13,933 nt of DNA from Patescibacteria group bacterium (GCA_018816485.1 JAHIVL010000048.1:1-13933); one strand, 5' to 3'; numbered from the stretch's first letter, positions 1-5,612 are shown. Notes: generated from the sequence alone by a model not told the origin. Numbers and translations: made by a program.

Positions 1-360
1 AGTAATGAAGATATTAGAAGAATCTGGGTGGAATTATAACGTAATAACTGAAGCCTTTAAACATTTAGATGGATCTTTAACTATTGATCAAGTAATGAAG
101 ATATCAGAAAAATTTGGGTGGGATTATGACGTAATAACTGAAGCCCTTAAACATTTAGATGGATCTTTAACTATTGATCAAGTAATGAAGATATCAGAAA
201 AATTTGGGTGGAATTATAGAGTAATAACTGAAGCCCTTAAACATTTAGATGGATTTTTAACTATTGATCAAGTAATGAAGATATCAGAAAAATCTGGGTG
301 GAATTATAGAGTAATAACTGAAGCCTTTAAACATTTAGATGGATTTTTAACTATTGATCA
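1..360 (+). repeat. Four in-frame 90-bp direct repeats
   Basis: Units are 1-90, 91-180, 181-270 and 271-360, each starting AGTAATGAAG and ending CTATTGATCA, with only a few differences. The variants are mosaic: unit 4 shares TCTGGGTGG and GCCTTTAAAC with unit 1 but shares TTATAGAG and GGATTTTT with unit 3. This suggests unequal crossing-over or gene conversion. Because 90 is a multiple of 3, copy-number change keeps the frame. The array probably continues left of the window. Confidence 0.97.
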
Positions 361-499
361 AGATTTTTTTACCAGCCTTTTGATAAAAATACCAGAGAAA
401 AAACAACTTTTGTTCACATCTCTATTTTTATATGCAACTGAATTAAAACAAGCAATTAACACAATTGAACTACTTCAGTTAATAAAAAACCCAACCTAA
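2..499 (+). CDS. Tandem-repeat protein, 5' end outside the window
   Basis: The reading frame is open from base 2 (GTA, Val) to the TAA at 497-499, so the ATG at 5-7 is probably an internal Met and the gene continues to the left. It holds four copies of a 30-residue unit of the form MKISEKxGWxYxVITEA, then xKHLDGxLTIDQV. Each unit looks like two short amphipathic helices, so an alpha-solenoid-type repeat is plausible. After the fourth unit comes a different 45-residue C-terminal cap starting DFFTSLL and ending LLQLIKNPT. I do not recognise the family. The DGxLTIDQ part recalls an EF-hand loop but lacks the regular acidic ligands. No signal peptide or membrane segment is visible in the part present. 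A repeat-family element (616) lies 116 bp downstream. Confidence 0.75.
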   Translation, partial: VMKILEESGWNYNVITEAFKHLDGSLTIDQVMKISEKFGWDYDVITEALKHLDGSLTIDQVMKISEKFGWNYRVITEALKHLDGFLTIDQVMKISEKSGWNYRVITEAFKHLDGFLTIDQDFFTSLLIKIPEKKQLLFTSLFLYATELKQAINTIELLQLIKNPT

Positions 500-615
500 T
501 GCTGATAGGATGACAATCTTACAGGTCAAATTGGTGTTATTCTTAGTTCAACAGGTATATTAAAATATTACCTATGATACTCAAGACAGAGAAAATAAAT
601 AATAACTAGACATTT

Positions 616-680
616 TTCTAACAACCTCCCGTACTCTACCCATTTGATTGATATATCAATCTAAATTATATTAGCAACAG
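616..680 (+). repeat. Dispersed attC-like element, copy 1
   Basis: The core TTCTAACAACCTCCC (616-630) plus GTACTCTACCC (631-641) matches copy 3 at 24 of 26 positions. It is followed by the perfect 16-bp palindrome GATTGATATATCAATC (646-661). Similarity to copy 4 continues to ACAG at 680, overlapping the last codons of the minus-strand transporter gene. No right arm complementary to TTCTAAC is evident. The element is GC-rich against an AT-rich background. Confidence 0.8.
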
Positions 681-1349
681 TGCTCCAACAACAGTTAGCA
701 CCATTCCTATAATTTTATTCCCAACTTTCTTGCGTTCATTCAGATACACATAACTTAAAACGACAGTAAGTATTACACTGGTTCTCTGAATTGGAGCAAT
801 TATTGAAGCTTGTCCTCCATTTTTATAGGCGGTAAAAATAGTAATTGCTGATAAAGAATAAAATATTCCAGCCAAAAGAAGTTTCCCAATAGTTTTAAAA
901 GAAAAGTAATACTTAACTTTTTTAATAGATTTTGGACTAAGTAAAATTATTCCTATTGAGGGTAAAAGAAAAGCAAAAGCCATATAGGATGAAATACTCC
1001 TGTATTTTCCAATTATATAGGCATCATTAGTAAAAGCTAATCCAAAAAGCATGGCACCCAAAAATGCAAAAATGTGTCCTTTATTTATCTTCCATTTAGA
1101 TCGATTGTAGTCTACAGATACAACTCCCAGAAAAATTAATACTATATTCACCCATACAGAAGATAGGTCAGGAAATTCAAATGTTTTAGTTACAACCACA
1201 TATGAAAAAAACAAGAAAGCGACTAACAACTGAAAAATAAAGCCAAAAGCAAAAGGATTGCTACGCTCATTCTTTAAAAGTACTTTTTGAAGCAGTATTG
1301 TTAGTGAACCTGTAATAGCGCTAATGATAGTGAGCAATATCCAACTCAT
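666..1349 (-). CDS. DMT/EamA-family transporter with a shortened first half
   Basis: This is an integral membrane protein of 227 residues with about eight hydrophobic segments (roughly 2-20, 33-53, 65-79, 92-113, 119-137, 154-175, 181-203, 213-227). The C-terminal half reads like a complete EamA domain, including a typical ending: IIAPIQRTSVILTVVLSYVY, then LNERKKVGNKIIGMVLTVVG. EamA exporters are usually about 290-300 residues with ten helices in two five-helix repeats. Here the first repeat has only three helices, and the join falls at VSVDYNRSKWKINKGH (about 77-92), so an in-frame loss of about 60-70 residues is likely. It may be non-functional or a reduced variant; the substrate is unknown. 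It is the only minus-strand gene among the left-zone accessory genes. A -10-like TACAAT ends 6 nt before the ATG. Confidence 0.75.
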   Translation of the reverse strand: MSWILLTIISAITGSLTILLQKVLLKNERSNPFAFGFIFQLLVAFLFFSYVVVTKTFEFPDLSSVWVNIVLIFLGVVSVDYNRSKWKINKGHIFAFLGAMLFGLAFTNDAYIIGKYRSISSYMAFAFLLPSIGIILLSPKSIKKVKYYFSFKTIGKLLLAGIFYSLSAITIFTAYKNGGQASIIAPIQRTSVILTVVLSYVYLNERKKVGNKIIGMVLTVVGALLLI

Positions 1350-1355
1350 TTCTTT

Positions 1356-1361
1356 ATTGTA
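1356..1361 (-). promoter_or_regulatory. -10 element for the DMT transporter gene
   Basis: On the minus strand TACAAT ends 6 nt before the ATG at 1349, implying a leaderless or nearly leaderless transcript. No good -35 is seen. Confidence 0.45.
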
Positions 1362-1419
1362 CTATAAAATAGCTGTGAATAATTTTAATTAACTCAAGTA
1401 ATGTGCTGATTAAAAATAT

Positions 1420-1456
1420 TTCTAACACACTTCCTTACACGACTAATTTTGTTGAT
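1420..1456 (+). repeat. Dispersed attC-like element, copy 2
   Basis: TTCTAACACACTTCC then TTACACGAC (1420-1443) matches copy 3 at 20 of 24 positions. A possible degenerate right arm, TGTTGAT, lies at 1450-1456; only AACA/TGTT pairs cleanly. It sits between the divergently transcribed transporter gene and higB. Confidence 0.65.
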
Positions 1457-1487
1457 GTATAAATCTAAAAATTCAAACCACAGTTAT

Positions 1488-1516
1488 TTGACATATTGTA
1501 GGTTACAAGCTACAAT
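1488..1516 (+). promoter_or_regulatory. Sigma70-type promoter of higBA
   Basis: A consensus -35 TTGACA (1488-1493) and a -10 TACAAT (1511-1516) are separated by exactly 17 bp. The -10 ends 7 nt before the ATG at 1524, so the transcript should start at or beside that codon. The promoter lies within the possible in-frame upstream extension from 1449, which argues against that longer start. Confidence 0.8.
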
Positions 1517-1523
1517 ATTGTGT

Positions 1524-1823
1524 ATGGAGGTTTTCAAAACAGATCTTTTTGATAAATGGCTAAAGAAGTTGAGAGATAAAAGAGCAAAGGCTATTATTCA
1601 AGTACATATAAATCGAATAATCGAGAATAAATTAGGAAAACTAAATTCAGTTGGAGATAAAATTCATGAGAAAAAAATTAATTATGGCCCAGGATATAGA
1701 CTATACTTTATTAATCACGGCAAAAATATAATAATATTACTTTGTGGTGGAGATAAGTCAACTCAACAACAAGATATCTCACAAGCAAAAACCATAGCTA
1801 TAAAAATAAAAATGAAGGAATAA
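1524..1823 (+). CDS. higB: HigB/RelE-superfamily toxin (addiction module killer protein)
   Basis: This is a 99-residue protein of the RelE/ParE fold, phage Gp49-like/HigB subgroup. Toxins of this group are typically ribosome-dependent mRNA endonucleases. The family pattern is visible: MEVFKTDLFDKWLKKLRDKR at the start, then EKKINYGPGYRLYFINHG (about 49-66), then IILLCGGDKSTQQQDISQA (about 70-88). An in-frame ATG at 1449 would add 25 residues that do not resemble the family. The promoter at 1488-1516 and the usual toxin length support 1524. The antitoxin gene follows after 2 nt, in the toxin-first order typical of HigBA. RelE-family pairs are common integron cassettes, where they stabilise arrays. 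A sixth of the residues are lysine or arginine, as expected for an RNA-binding toxin. Confidence 0.9.
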   Translation: MEVFKTDLFDKWLKKLRDKRAKAIIQVHINRIIENKLGKLNSVGDKIHEKKINYGPGYRLYFINHGKNIIILLCGGDKSTQQQDISQAKTIAIKIKMKE

Positions 1824-1825
1824 AT

Positions 1826-2098
1826 ATGAAAATATCAAAATATAATACATCTGATTATTTAAAAACAGAAAAAGATATTAAAGAATATCTTAACGCTTCT
1901 TTTGTAACAGGAGACAGTAAACTTATCGCAAAAGCACTAGGTGATGTTGCTAAAATTAAAGGCATGAGCAAAATTGCTGAAGCATCTGAACTTGATAGGA
2001 GTAGTTTATATAGCTCTTTGACAAAACAAGGAGATCCTAAGCTGAGTACTGTTACGAAACTTATTAAAAACTTCGGGTATTCTGTTTCCATTAGTTAG
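1826..2098 (+). CDS. higA: HigA-family antitoxin, helix-turn-helix
   Basis: This 90-residue protein matches the addiction-module antidote (HigA) pattern. The N-terminal part, starting MKISKYNTSDYLKTEKDIKE, probably contacts the toxin. A helix-turn-helix lies around residues 47-75 (MSKIAEASELDRSSLYSSLT, then KQGDPKLSTVTKLI). It is expected to neutralise HigB and repress the operon promoter. It follows higB by 2 nt, and AAGGA at 1815-1819, inside the end of higB, serves as a Shine-Dalgarno. The second gene of this operon therefore uses a classical RBS while the first is leaderless. The opposite-strand frame over the same bases has no recognisable features and is a shadow. Confidence 0.9.
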   Translation: MKISKYNTSDYLKTEKDIKEYLNASFVTGDSKLIAKALGDVAKIKGMSKIAEASELDRSSLYSSLTKQGDPKLSTVTKLIKNFGYSVSIS

Positions 2099-2178
2099 TG
2101 GTTATTGGAATAAAAGCATTTGCTAAAAAAATTTATAGTATGTTTAACTTGCGCAGAAATATGTAGTTAACCAAAAAG

Positions 2179-2225
2179 TTCTAACAACCTCCCTTACTCG
2201 ACCCCATGACGGGACTTTGTTAGAA
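2179..2225 (+). repeat. Dispersed attC-like element, copy 3, with both arms
   Basis: The arms TTCTAACAA (2179-2187) and TTGTTAGAA (2217-2225) are perfect 9-bp inverted repeats. Inside them TCCC (2190-2193) pairs with GGGA (2211-2214), and short unpaired spacers flank it. This is the order of an integron attC site: outer R'' ending in AAC, inner L'', loop, inner L', outer R' starting GTT. It departs from the RYYYAAC/GTTRRRY consensus only at the outermost base of each arm. It follows higA by 80 bp and precedes a GNAT gene. Confidence 0.7.
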
Positions 2226-2245
2226 TTATTTTGATAGTTTAAATT
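2217..2245 (+). promoter_or_regulatory. Possible promoter of the first GNAT gene, overlapping the attC-like right arm
   Basis: TTGTTA (2217-2222) and TAAATT (2240-2245) are spaced by 17 bp, each matching about 4 of 6 consensus positions. The -10 ends 10 nt before the ATG at 2256. The -35 is the right arm of repeat copy 3. Confidence 0.35.
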
Positions 2246-2255
2246 GTTAAAAACT

Positions 2256-2771
2256 ATGAAACTTTCAGTTCGAAAAGCCACCATAGATGATGCTAAACAA
2301 ATAGCAAAAATTCATGTTGAAACTTGGCAGGATGCTTACAAAAGACTTATTCCTAGTGAATACTTAGACAGCTTGTCTATTGAAAAGAAGACGGAGAAAT
2401 GGAGAGAGATGTTGTCAGATCCCAAGAGCAAAACTATCTATTTAGTTGGTTGCATTGGAAAAAATGTTTTGGGGTGGTCGTCTTTAACTCAATCTAGGGA
2501 TAAAGATAGCTCAGACGATGTAGGTGAGCTGGGTGGAATTTATGTTCACCCCTCAGCTCAAAAAAAGGGGCTGGGTTCAATGTTGATGTCTCGAGGATTA
2601 CTTTCATTGAAAAAGCTAGGTTATAAACGAGCAACTTTATGGGTGCTCACAGCTAATTTGGAAACTAGGAACTATTATGAGTCAAAAGGCTGGAGAGTTG
2701 AAGGAAAGACTAAAACCGAACCACGAAACGGTTTCAAGCTTCACGAAACGAGATATGCTATAGAGCTTTAG
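2256..2771 (+). CDS. GNAT-family N-acetyltransferase
   Basis: This 171-residue protein has a standard GNAT start, VRKATIDDAKQIAKIHVETW (5-24). Acetyl-CoA-binding motif A is GGIYVHPSAQKKGLGSMLM (93-111), with the pyrophosphate loop QKKGLG at 102-107. A motif-B-like part is ANLETRNYYESKGWRVEG (133-150). It should transfer an acetyl group from acetyl-CoA to an amine; the substrate cannot be read from sequence. A TTG at 2244 would add MLKT, but the ATG at 2256 fits the family start and the weak promoter better. It stands alone between repeat copies 3 and 4, like a single-gene cassette. GNAT enzymes are frequent integron cassette cargo. Confidence 0.88.
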   Translation: MKLSVRKATIDDAKQIAKIHVETWQDAYKRLIPSEYLDSLSIEKKTEKWREMLSDPKSKTIYLVGCIGKNVLGWSSLTQSRDKDSSDDVGELGGIYVHPSAQKKGLGSMLMSRGLLSLKKLGYKRATLWVLTANLETRNYYESKGWRVEGKTKTEPRNGFKLHETRYAIEL

Positions 2772-2808
2772 AAATTATATGTTAGTTGTGGATAATAACT
2801 AAAAAGAT

Positions 2809-2874
2809 TTCTGACAACCTCCCTCACCCCACCCATTTTTATTGATATATCAATCCGAATTAGGCTAATAACAG
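2809..2874 (+). repeat. Dispersed attC-like element, copy 4
   Basis: TTCTGACAACCTCCC then TCACCCCACCC (2809-2834) matches copy 3 at 22 of 26 positions. The palindrome ATTGATATATCAAT follows at 2841-2854 and similarity to copy 1 continues to ACAG at 2874. Copies 1 and 4 thus form a subtype of about 65 bp. There is no clear right arm matching TTCTGAC. It begins 37 bp after the GNAT stop codon. Confidence 0.75.
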
Positions 2875-2885
2875 CCATCATCATA

Positions 2886-2894
2886 TGATATAAT
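2886..2894 (+). promoter_or_regulatory. Extended -10 promoter of the AbiEii operon
   Basis: TGATATAAT is an extended -10 (TGn plus a perfect TATAAT at 2889-2894). It ends 9 nt before the ATG at 2904. The -35 region (TAATAA) is poor, as is usual with extended -10 promoters. Confidence 0.65.
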
Positions 2895-2903
2895 TAGACC
2901 AGT

Positions 2904-3092
2904 ATGTACAATTGGTCTACCGACACCACCAGACTTAAAAAAGATCCTGATCAGTATAATATTTTTATGCTTGAACAGATGATTAACTTTGGATTAAACA
3001 ATAAAAAATTACCACTTTCTTTACTAAAAAAATATTGGAGTAAACTAGATATTGATCGTAATAAAAAATTATATCTCAAAAAAATAGTGTGA
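2904..3092 (+). CDS. Small partner protein upstream of AbiEii nucleotidyltransferase
   Basis: This is a 62-residue soluble protein starting MYNWSTDTTRLKKDPDQYNI with a middle part LEQMINFGLNNKKL and a basic C-terminus. From memory, short proteins with this YNWxTD start and LEQxINFGL core occur directly upstream of AbiEii/AbiGii-like nucleotidyltransferase genes. Its stop TGA overlaps the GTG start of the next gene by 4 nt, indicating translational coupling. By position it is the candidate antitoxin of a type IV-like pair. It is much shorter than classical AbiEi and has no recognisable winged-helix, so the antitoxin role is inference. It has its own extended -10 promoter. Confidence 0.75.
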   Translation: MYNWSTDTTRLKKDPDQYNIFMLEQMINFGLNNKKLPLSLLKKYWSKLDIDRNKKLYLKKIV

Positions 3093-3748
3093 ACTCAATC
3101 CTAACAAAGCAACAAATATTAGCGCTCAAATTACTCGCTAAAACAAACTTAGCAAAAAAATTCTATTTTTCTGGTGGAACAGCTCTTGCTCATTACTACC
3201 TTCAACATCGAAAATCTGAAGATTTAGATTTTTTTAGCCAGGAAGAATTTGATTCCCAACCTATTATTGTTGCACTAAAATCACTCAAAAAAGATTTAAA
3301 ATTTGTTTCTATTGATTTTCAAAATAGCTTTAATAGGAATCTGTTTTTTTTAAAATTTAGTAATAACTATATCATAAAACTAGAGTTTACATACTATCCA
3401 TTTACACAAGTAGAAAAACCAAAAACTAAAGATGGTTTAATGATAGATAGTTCCATAGATATTGCCATAAATAAATTATTCACCATTGCTCAAAAACCAA
3501 GGGGGAGAGATTATTTTGATCTCTACTGTCTCATTCAAAAATATGGATATAAAATGGAAAACCTAAGGATGATGGCAAAACAAAAATTTGATTGGCATGT
3601 AGACCCTCTACAACTTGCTTCAAGATTTAATGAAATAGACAAACATTTAGATGATCCTATTATTATTAAAAAAGTAGATAAAAATGAATTAATAAAATTC
3701 TTTCAACAAGAAGCTATTAATTTCAAAAATGAAATTATTAGAAAATAA
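3089..3748 (+). CDS. AbiEii/AbiGii-family nucleotidyltransferase (toxin-like)
   Basis: This 219-residue protein has the minimal nucleotidyltransferase signature: FSGGTALAHYYLQHRKSEDL (27-46) continuing DFF, with GGT at 29-31 and the acidic pair in SEDLDF (Asp45, Asp47). The downstream family block is INKLFTIAQKPRGRDYFDLY (127-146). In AbiE systems such enzymes act as toxins in phage defence; related members can modify tRNA. The start is GTG within the GTGA overlap with the preceding gene, and no Shine-Dalgarno is visible, consistent with coupling. The target in this organism is unknown. It shares the interval between repeat copies 4 and 5 with four other genes or fragments. Confidence 0.88.
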   Translation: MNSILTKQQILALKLLAKTNLAKKFYFSGGTALAHYYLQHRKSEDLDFFSQEEFDSQPIIVALKSLKKDLKFVSIDFQNSFNRNLFFLKFSNNYIIKLEFTYYPFTQVEKPKTKDGLMIDSSIDIAINKLFTIAQKPRGRDYFDLYCLIQKYGYKMENLRMMAKQKFDWHVDPLQLASRFNEIDKHLDDPIIIKKVDKNELIKFFQQEAINFKNEIIRK

Positions 3749-3750
3749 AA

Positions 3751-3804
3751 ATGCAATTAACCAAGTTTATAATTACTAACCAGAGAGACAAAACTGATTC
3801 ATAA
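3751..3804 (+). pseudogene. Truncated N-terminal remnant of a PRiA4b ORF-3-like gene
   Basis: ATG at 3751 opens MQLTKFIITNQRDKTDS and stops at TAA (3802-3804). Thirteen of its first 15 residues match the start of the intact gene at 5079/5082 (MQLTKFKIINQRDKT), and the DNA is similar over about 45 bp. The rest of the gene is absent. It begins 2 bp after the AbiEii stop, suggesting an AbiEii-PRiA4b junction before loss or a duplication of the downstream gene. Confidence 0.8.
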
Positions 3805-3826
3805 TTAAATTAATTTCTGTTAAACT
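3798..3826 (+). promoter_or_regulatory. Promoter of the second GNAT gene
   Basis: TTCATA (3798-3803), a 17-bp spacer and TAAACT (3821-3826), preceded by the extended -10 TG at 3818-3819. The -10 ends 7 nt before the ATG at 3834. The -35 overlaps the end of the PRiA4b remnant. Confidence 0.55.
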
Positions 3827-3833
3827 AGAAACT

Positions 3834-4259
3834 ATGAATATTACACAATTAAAGCAAAACAATTCTCAAATTAAAAATTTTGAAAATAAAGAATGGAAAT
3901 TTTCTGATATCGAGCATTATGGAAAAGACAATAAATATTTTAAAAAATCATATAAATTTGCTGCTCAAGATGATAATGAAAATATAGTTGGCATTATTGA
4001 AGTCATAATCGAACCAAATGTTGCTTTATTAGAAGCAATATTAGTAGACCATCAGCTAAAAAGGCAAGGAATTGGCAAAAAACTAATTGAATATGCTGAA
4101 ATGTTTGCAAAACAACAAAAATGTAGCAAAATTTATTTGGAAACAAATGAGGGGTGGGGAGCTGAGGAATTTTATAAAAAAATGGGATATGAAATAACTG
4201 GCAAACATAAAAATCATGTCTATGGGCAAACAGGCTTGATTTTTACTAAGTTCTTTTAA
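3834..4259 (+). CDS. Small GNAT-family N-acetyltransferase
   Basis: This 141-residue protein has a single GNAT domain. The beta4/motif A region is LEAILVDHQLKRQGIGKKLI (66-85), with the acetyl-CoA loop RQGIGK at 77-82. The following helix and strand are CSKIYLETNEGWGAEEFYKK (97-116) and MGYEITGKH, typical of motif B. Substrate unknown. It is not closely similar to the GNAT encoded at 2256, so it is not a recent duplicate. It has its own probable promoter and would give a leaderless message. It lies between the PRiA4b remnant and the RhuM-like gene, with no attC-like element on either side. Confidence 0.85.
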   Translation: MNITQLKQNNSQIKNFENKEWKFSDIEHYGKDNKYFKKSYKFAAQDDNENIVGIIEVIIEPNVALLEAILVDHQLKRQGIGKKLIEYAEMFAKQQKCSKIYLETNEGWGAEEFYKKMGYEITGKHKNHVYGQTGLIFTKFF

Positions 4260-4317
4260 AGAAACCCATTATAATTTTTCCTGTACAACAATGTAAAATT
4301 TCTAAACATCTATAACC

Positions 4318-5082
4318 ATGACTAAGCTGACATCAAACTTAATAATCTACCAAACCCCAGACAGCATCATCAAATTACAGGTGCTACTTAAAGACGAAAC
4401 AGTCTGGCTTACACAAGAGCATATGCGTGTATTGTTTGATAAATCTAAAGCAACAATCAGTGAACACATAAAACATATTTTTGAAGAAAAAGAATTAGAA
4501 GAAAAATCAGTTGTTCGGAAATTCCGAACAACTGCAAGAGATGAAAAATCTTATGATACAAACCACTACAACCTAGACGTAATAATCTCAGTTGGCTATC
4601 GAGTAAAATCTCCGCAAGGAACACAGTTTCGACAATGGGCAACACAACGAATCCATGAATATATCGTCAAAGGATTTACTGCAGAACTAATAGTAAAACG
4701 AGTCGATAAAACCAAGCCATTTTTAGGACTTACAAATTTCAAAGGTGATTACATAACCACAAAAGATGTGCAAATTGCAAAAAACTATCTTTCGGAAGAT
4801 GAACTAAAACAGTTGAATTTAATCGTGACTCTATATTTAGACTTTGCTGAATTACAAGCCACTAACGGCAGACTCATGAAAATGAGTGATTGGATAGAAA
4901 AGCTAGATATATTTCTACAAGCCAGTGAAAAAGAATTACTCTCTAATGCAGGAAATAGCAGTCATGAGGATGCAATAAAAAAAGCCAAAAAGGAATATAA
5001 TACATACAGACAAAATGAAGATAAAAAGTATATTTCAGATTTTGATAAAGAAATGAAAAAATTAACAAAATCAAATAAATGA
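4318..5082 (+). CDS. RhuM-family protein with an internal deletion
   Basis: The protein matches the virulence RhuM family. It starts with a DNA-binding-like domain: VWLTQEHMRVLFDKSKATIS (29-48), then EHIKHIFEEKEL. The Bro/KilA-N-like block is NLDVIISVGYRVKSPQGTQF (85-104), followed by RQWATQRIHEYIVKGF. The C-terminal part includes IAKNYLSEDELKQLNLIVTL and DWIEKLDIFLQ. RhuM proteins are usually about 330-350 residues; this one has 254. EYIVKGF (to residue 120) runs directly into TAELIVKRVDKTKPFLGLTN, which in full-length members follows a region of about 80 residues. An in-frame central deletion is therefore likely. The biochemical function of the family is unknown; it is common in mobile and pathogenicity regions. 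The stop TGA overlaps the next start (ATGA). Confidence 0.85.
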   Translation: MTKLTSNLIIYQTPDSIIKLQVLLKDETVWLTQEHMRVLFDKSKATISEHIKHIFEEKELEEKSVVRKFRTTARDEKSYDTNHYNLDVIISVGYRVKSPQGTQFRQWATQRIHEYIVKGFTAELIVKRVDKTKPFLGLTNFKGDYITTKDVQIAKNYLSEDELKQLNLIVTLYLDFAELQATNGRLMKMSDWIEKLDIFLQASEKELLSNAGNSSHEDAIKKAKKEYNTYRQNEDKKYISDFDKEMKKLTKSNK

Positions 5083-5522
5083 TGCAATTAACTAAATTTA
5101 AAATTATTAACCAAAGAGATAAAACAAACTATAAAATCATGGAAGTTCCTTCAAACATGACTTTGTATAAATTTGCAGAAACCATTGTAAAATCTTTTGG
5201 ATTTTATTTTGATCACTGTTTTGGATTCTATGACAATCTTGAAAACCCACTCAAATCTAAAGTAATTTTTGAACTCTTTACAGATCTTGAAGATGCTGAA
5301 CACACTCCAAATGCAAAAGGTGTTAAACGTTTTTATTTTGTGAGTGATTTATTTGCAAATAATAAGAAGATGTTGTTTTTATTTGATTATGGGGATTCAT
5401 GGTATTTTACTCTAGAATTATTAGATGATTCTGAAACCATTTTTAAAATACCAAAAAATTATTACAAAATTTACGAAGCACGCGGAGATGATCCAGAGCA
5501 ATATCCGCCACTAGATGAATAG
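5079..5522 (+). CDS. PRiA4b ORF-3-like (PRiA4_ORF3 domain) protein
   Basis: This protein of 147 residues (146 if the second ATG at 5082 is used) belongs to the plasmid pRiA4b ORF-3-like family. Diagnostic C-terminal features are LFLFDYGDSWYFTLELLD (about 100-117) and YEARGDDPEQYPP (about 132-144). The family is frequent in mobile elements and its function is unknown. ATGATG at 5079-5084 overlaps the RhuM stop, so translation is coupled and the two proteins are probably made together. The remnant at 3751 begins at the equivalent of the second ATG, which mildly favours 5082. A repeat-family element starts only 13 bp after the stop. Confidence 0.85.
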   Translation: MMQLTKFKIINQRDKTNYKIMEVPSNMTLYKFAETIVKSFGFYFDHCFGFYDNLENPLKSKVIFELFTDLEDAEHTPNAKGVKRFYFVSDLFANNKKMLFLFDYGDSWYFTLELLDDSETIFKIPKNYYKIYEARGDDPEQYPPLDE

Positions 5523-5535
5523 ATATTATAAAAAG

Positions 5536-5561
5536 TTCTAACAACTTCCCGTACTCGACAC
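5536..5561 (+). repeat. Dispersed attC-like element, copy 5
   Basis: TTCTAACAACTTCCC then GTACTCGACAC (5536-5561) matches copy 3 at 23 of 26 positions. No right arm is seen; it is followed by an A10 run (5571-5580) and CA-rich low-complexity sequence. It is the last recognisable copy in the window. Confidence 0.75.
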
Positions 5562-5612
5562 ATTATATCCAAAAAAAAAACAAATCCCTAATCCACACAC
5601 ACAAAAACAAGG

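Noticed and set aside
70..90. EF-hand calcium loops in the repeat protein
   Set aside because: The DGxLTIDQ segment has only one of the expected acidic ligand positions before the Gly and no terminal Glu.
1..360. CRISPR array
   Set aside because: The 90-bp units are contiguous, nearly identical throughout, without spacers, and encode protein.
1449..1523. Upstream in-frame extension of higB from the ATG at 1449
   Set aside because: It would add 25 residues unlike the family, and the consensus promoter at 1488-1516 lies inside it.
1855..2091. Minus-strand open frame opposite higA
   Set aside because: No family features; it mirrors the higA coding sequence, which has an RBS and operon context.
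616..5561. Dispersed element as an insertion sequence or simple transcription terminator
   Set aside because: No transposase or target duplications, and no T-tract after a stable hairpin. Four of the five copies have no matching right arm, so terminator function does not explain the conserved left half.
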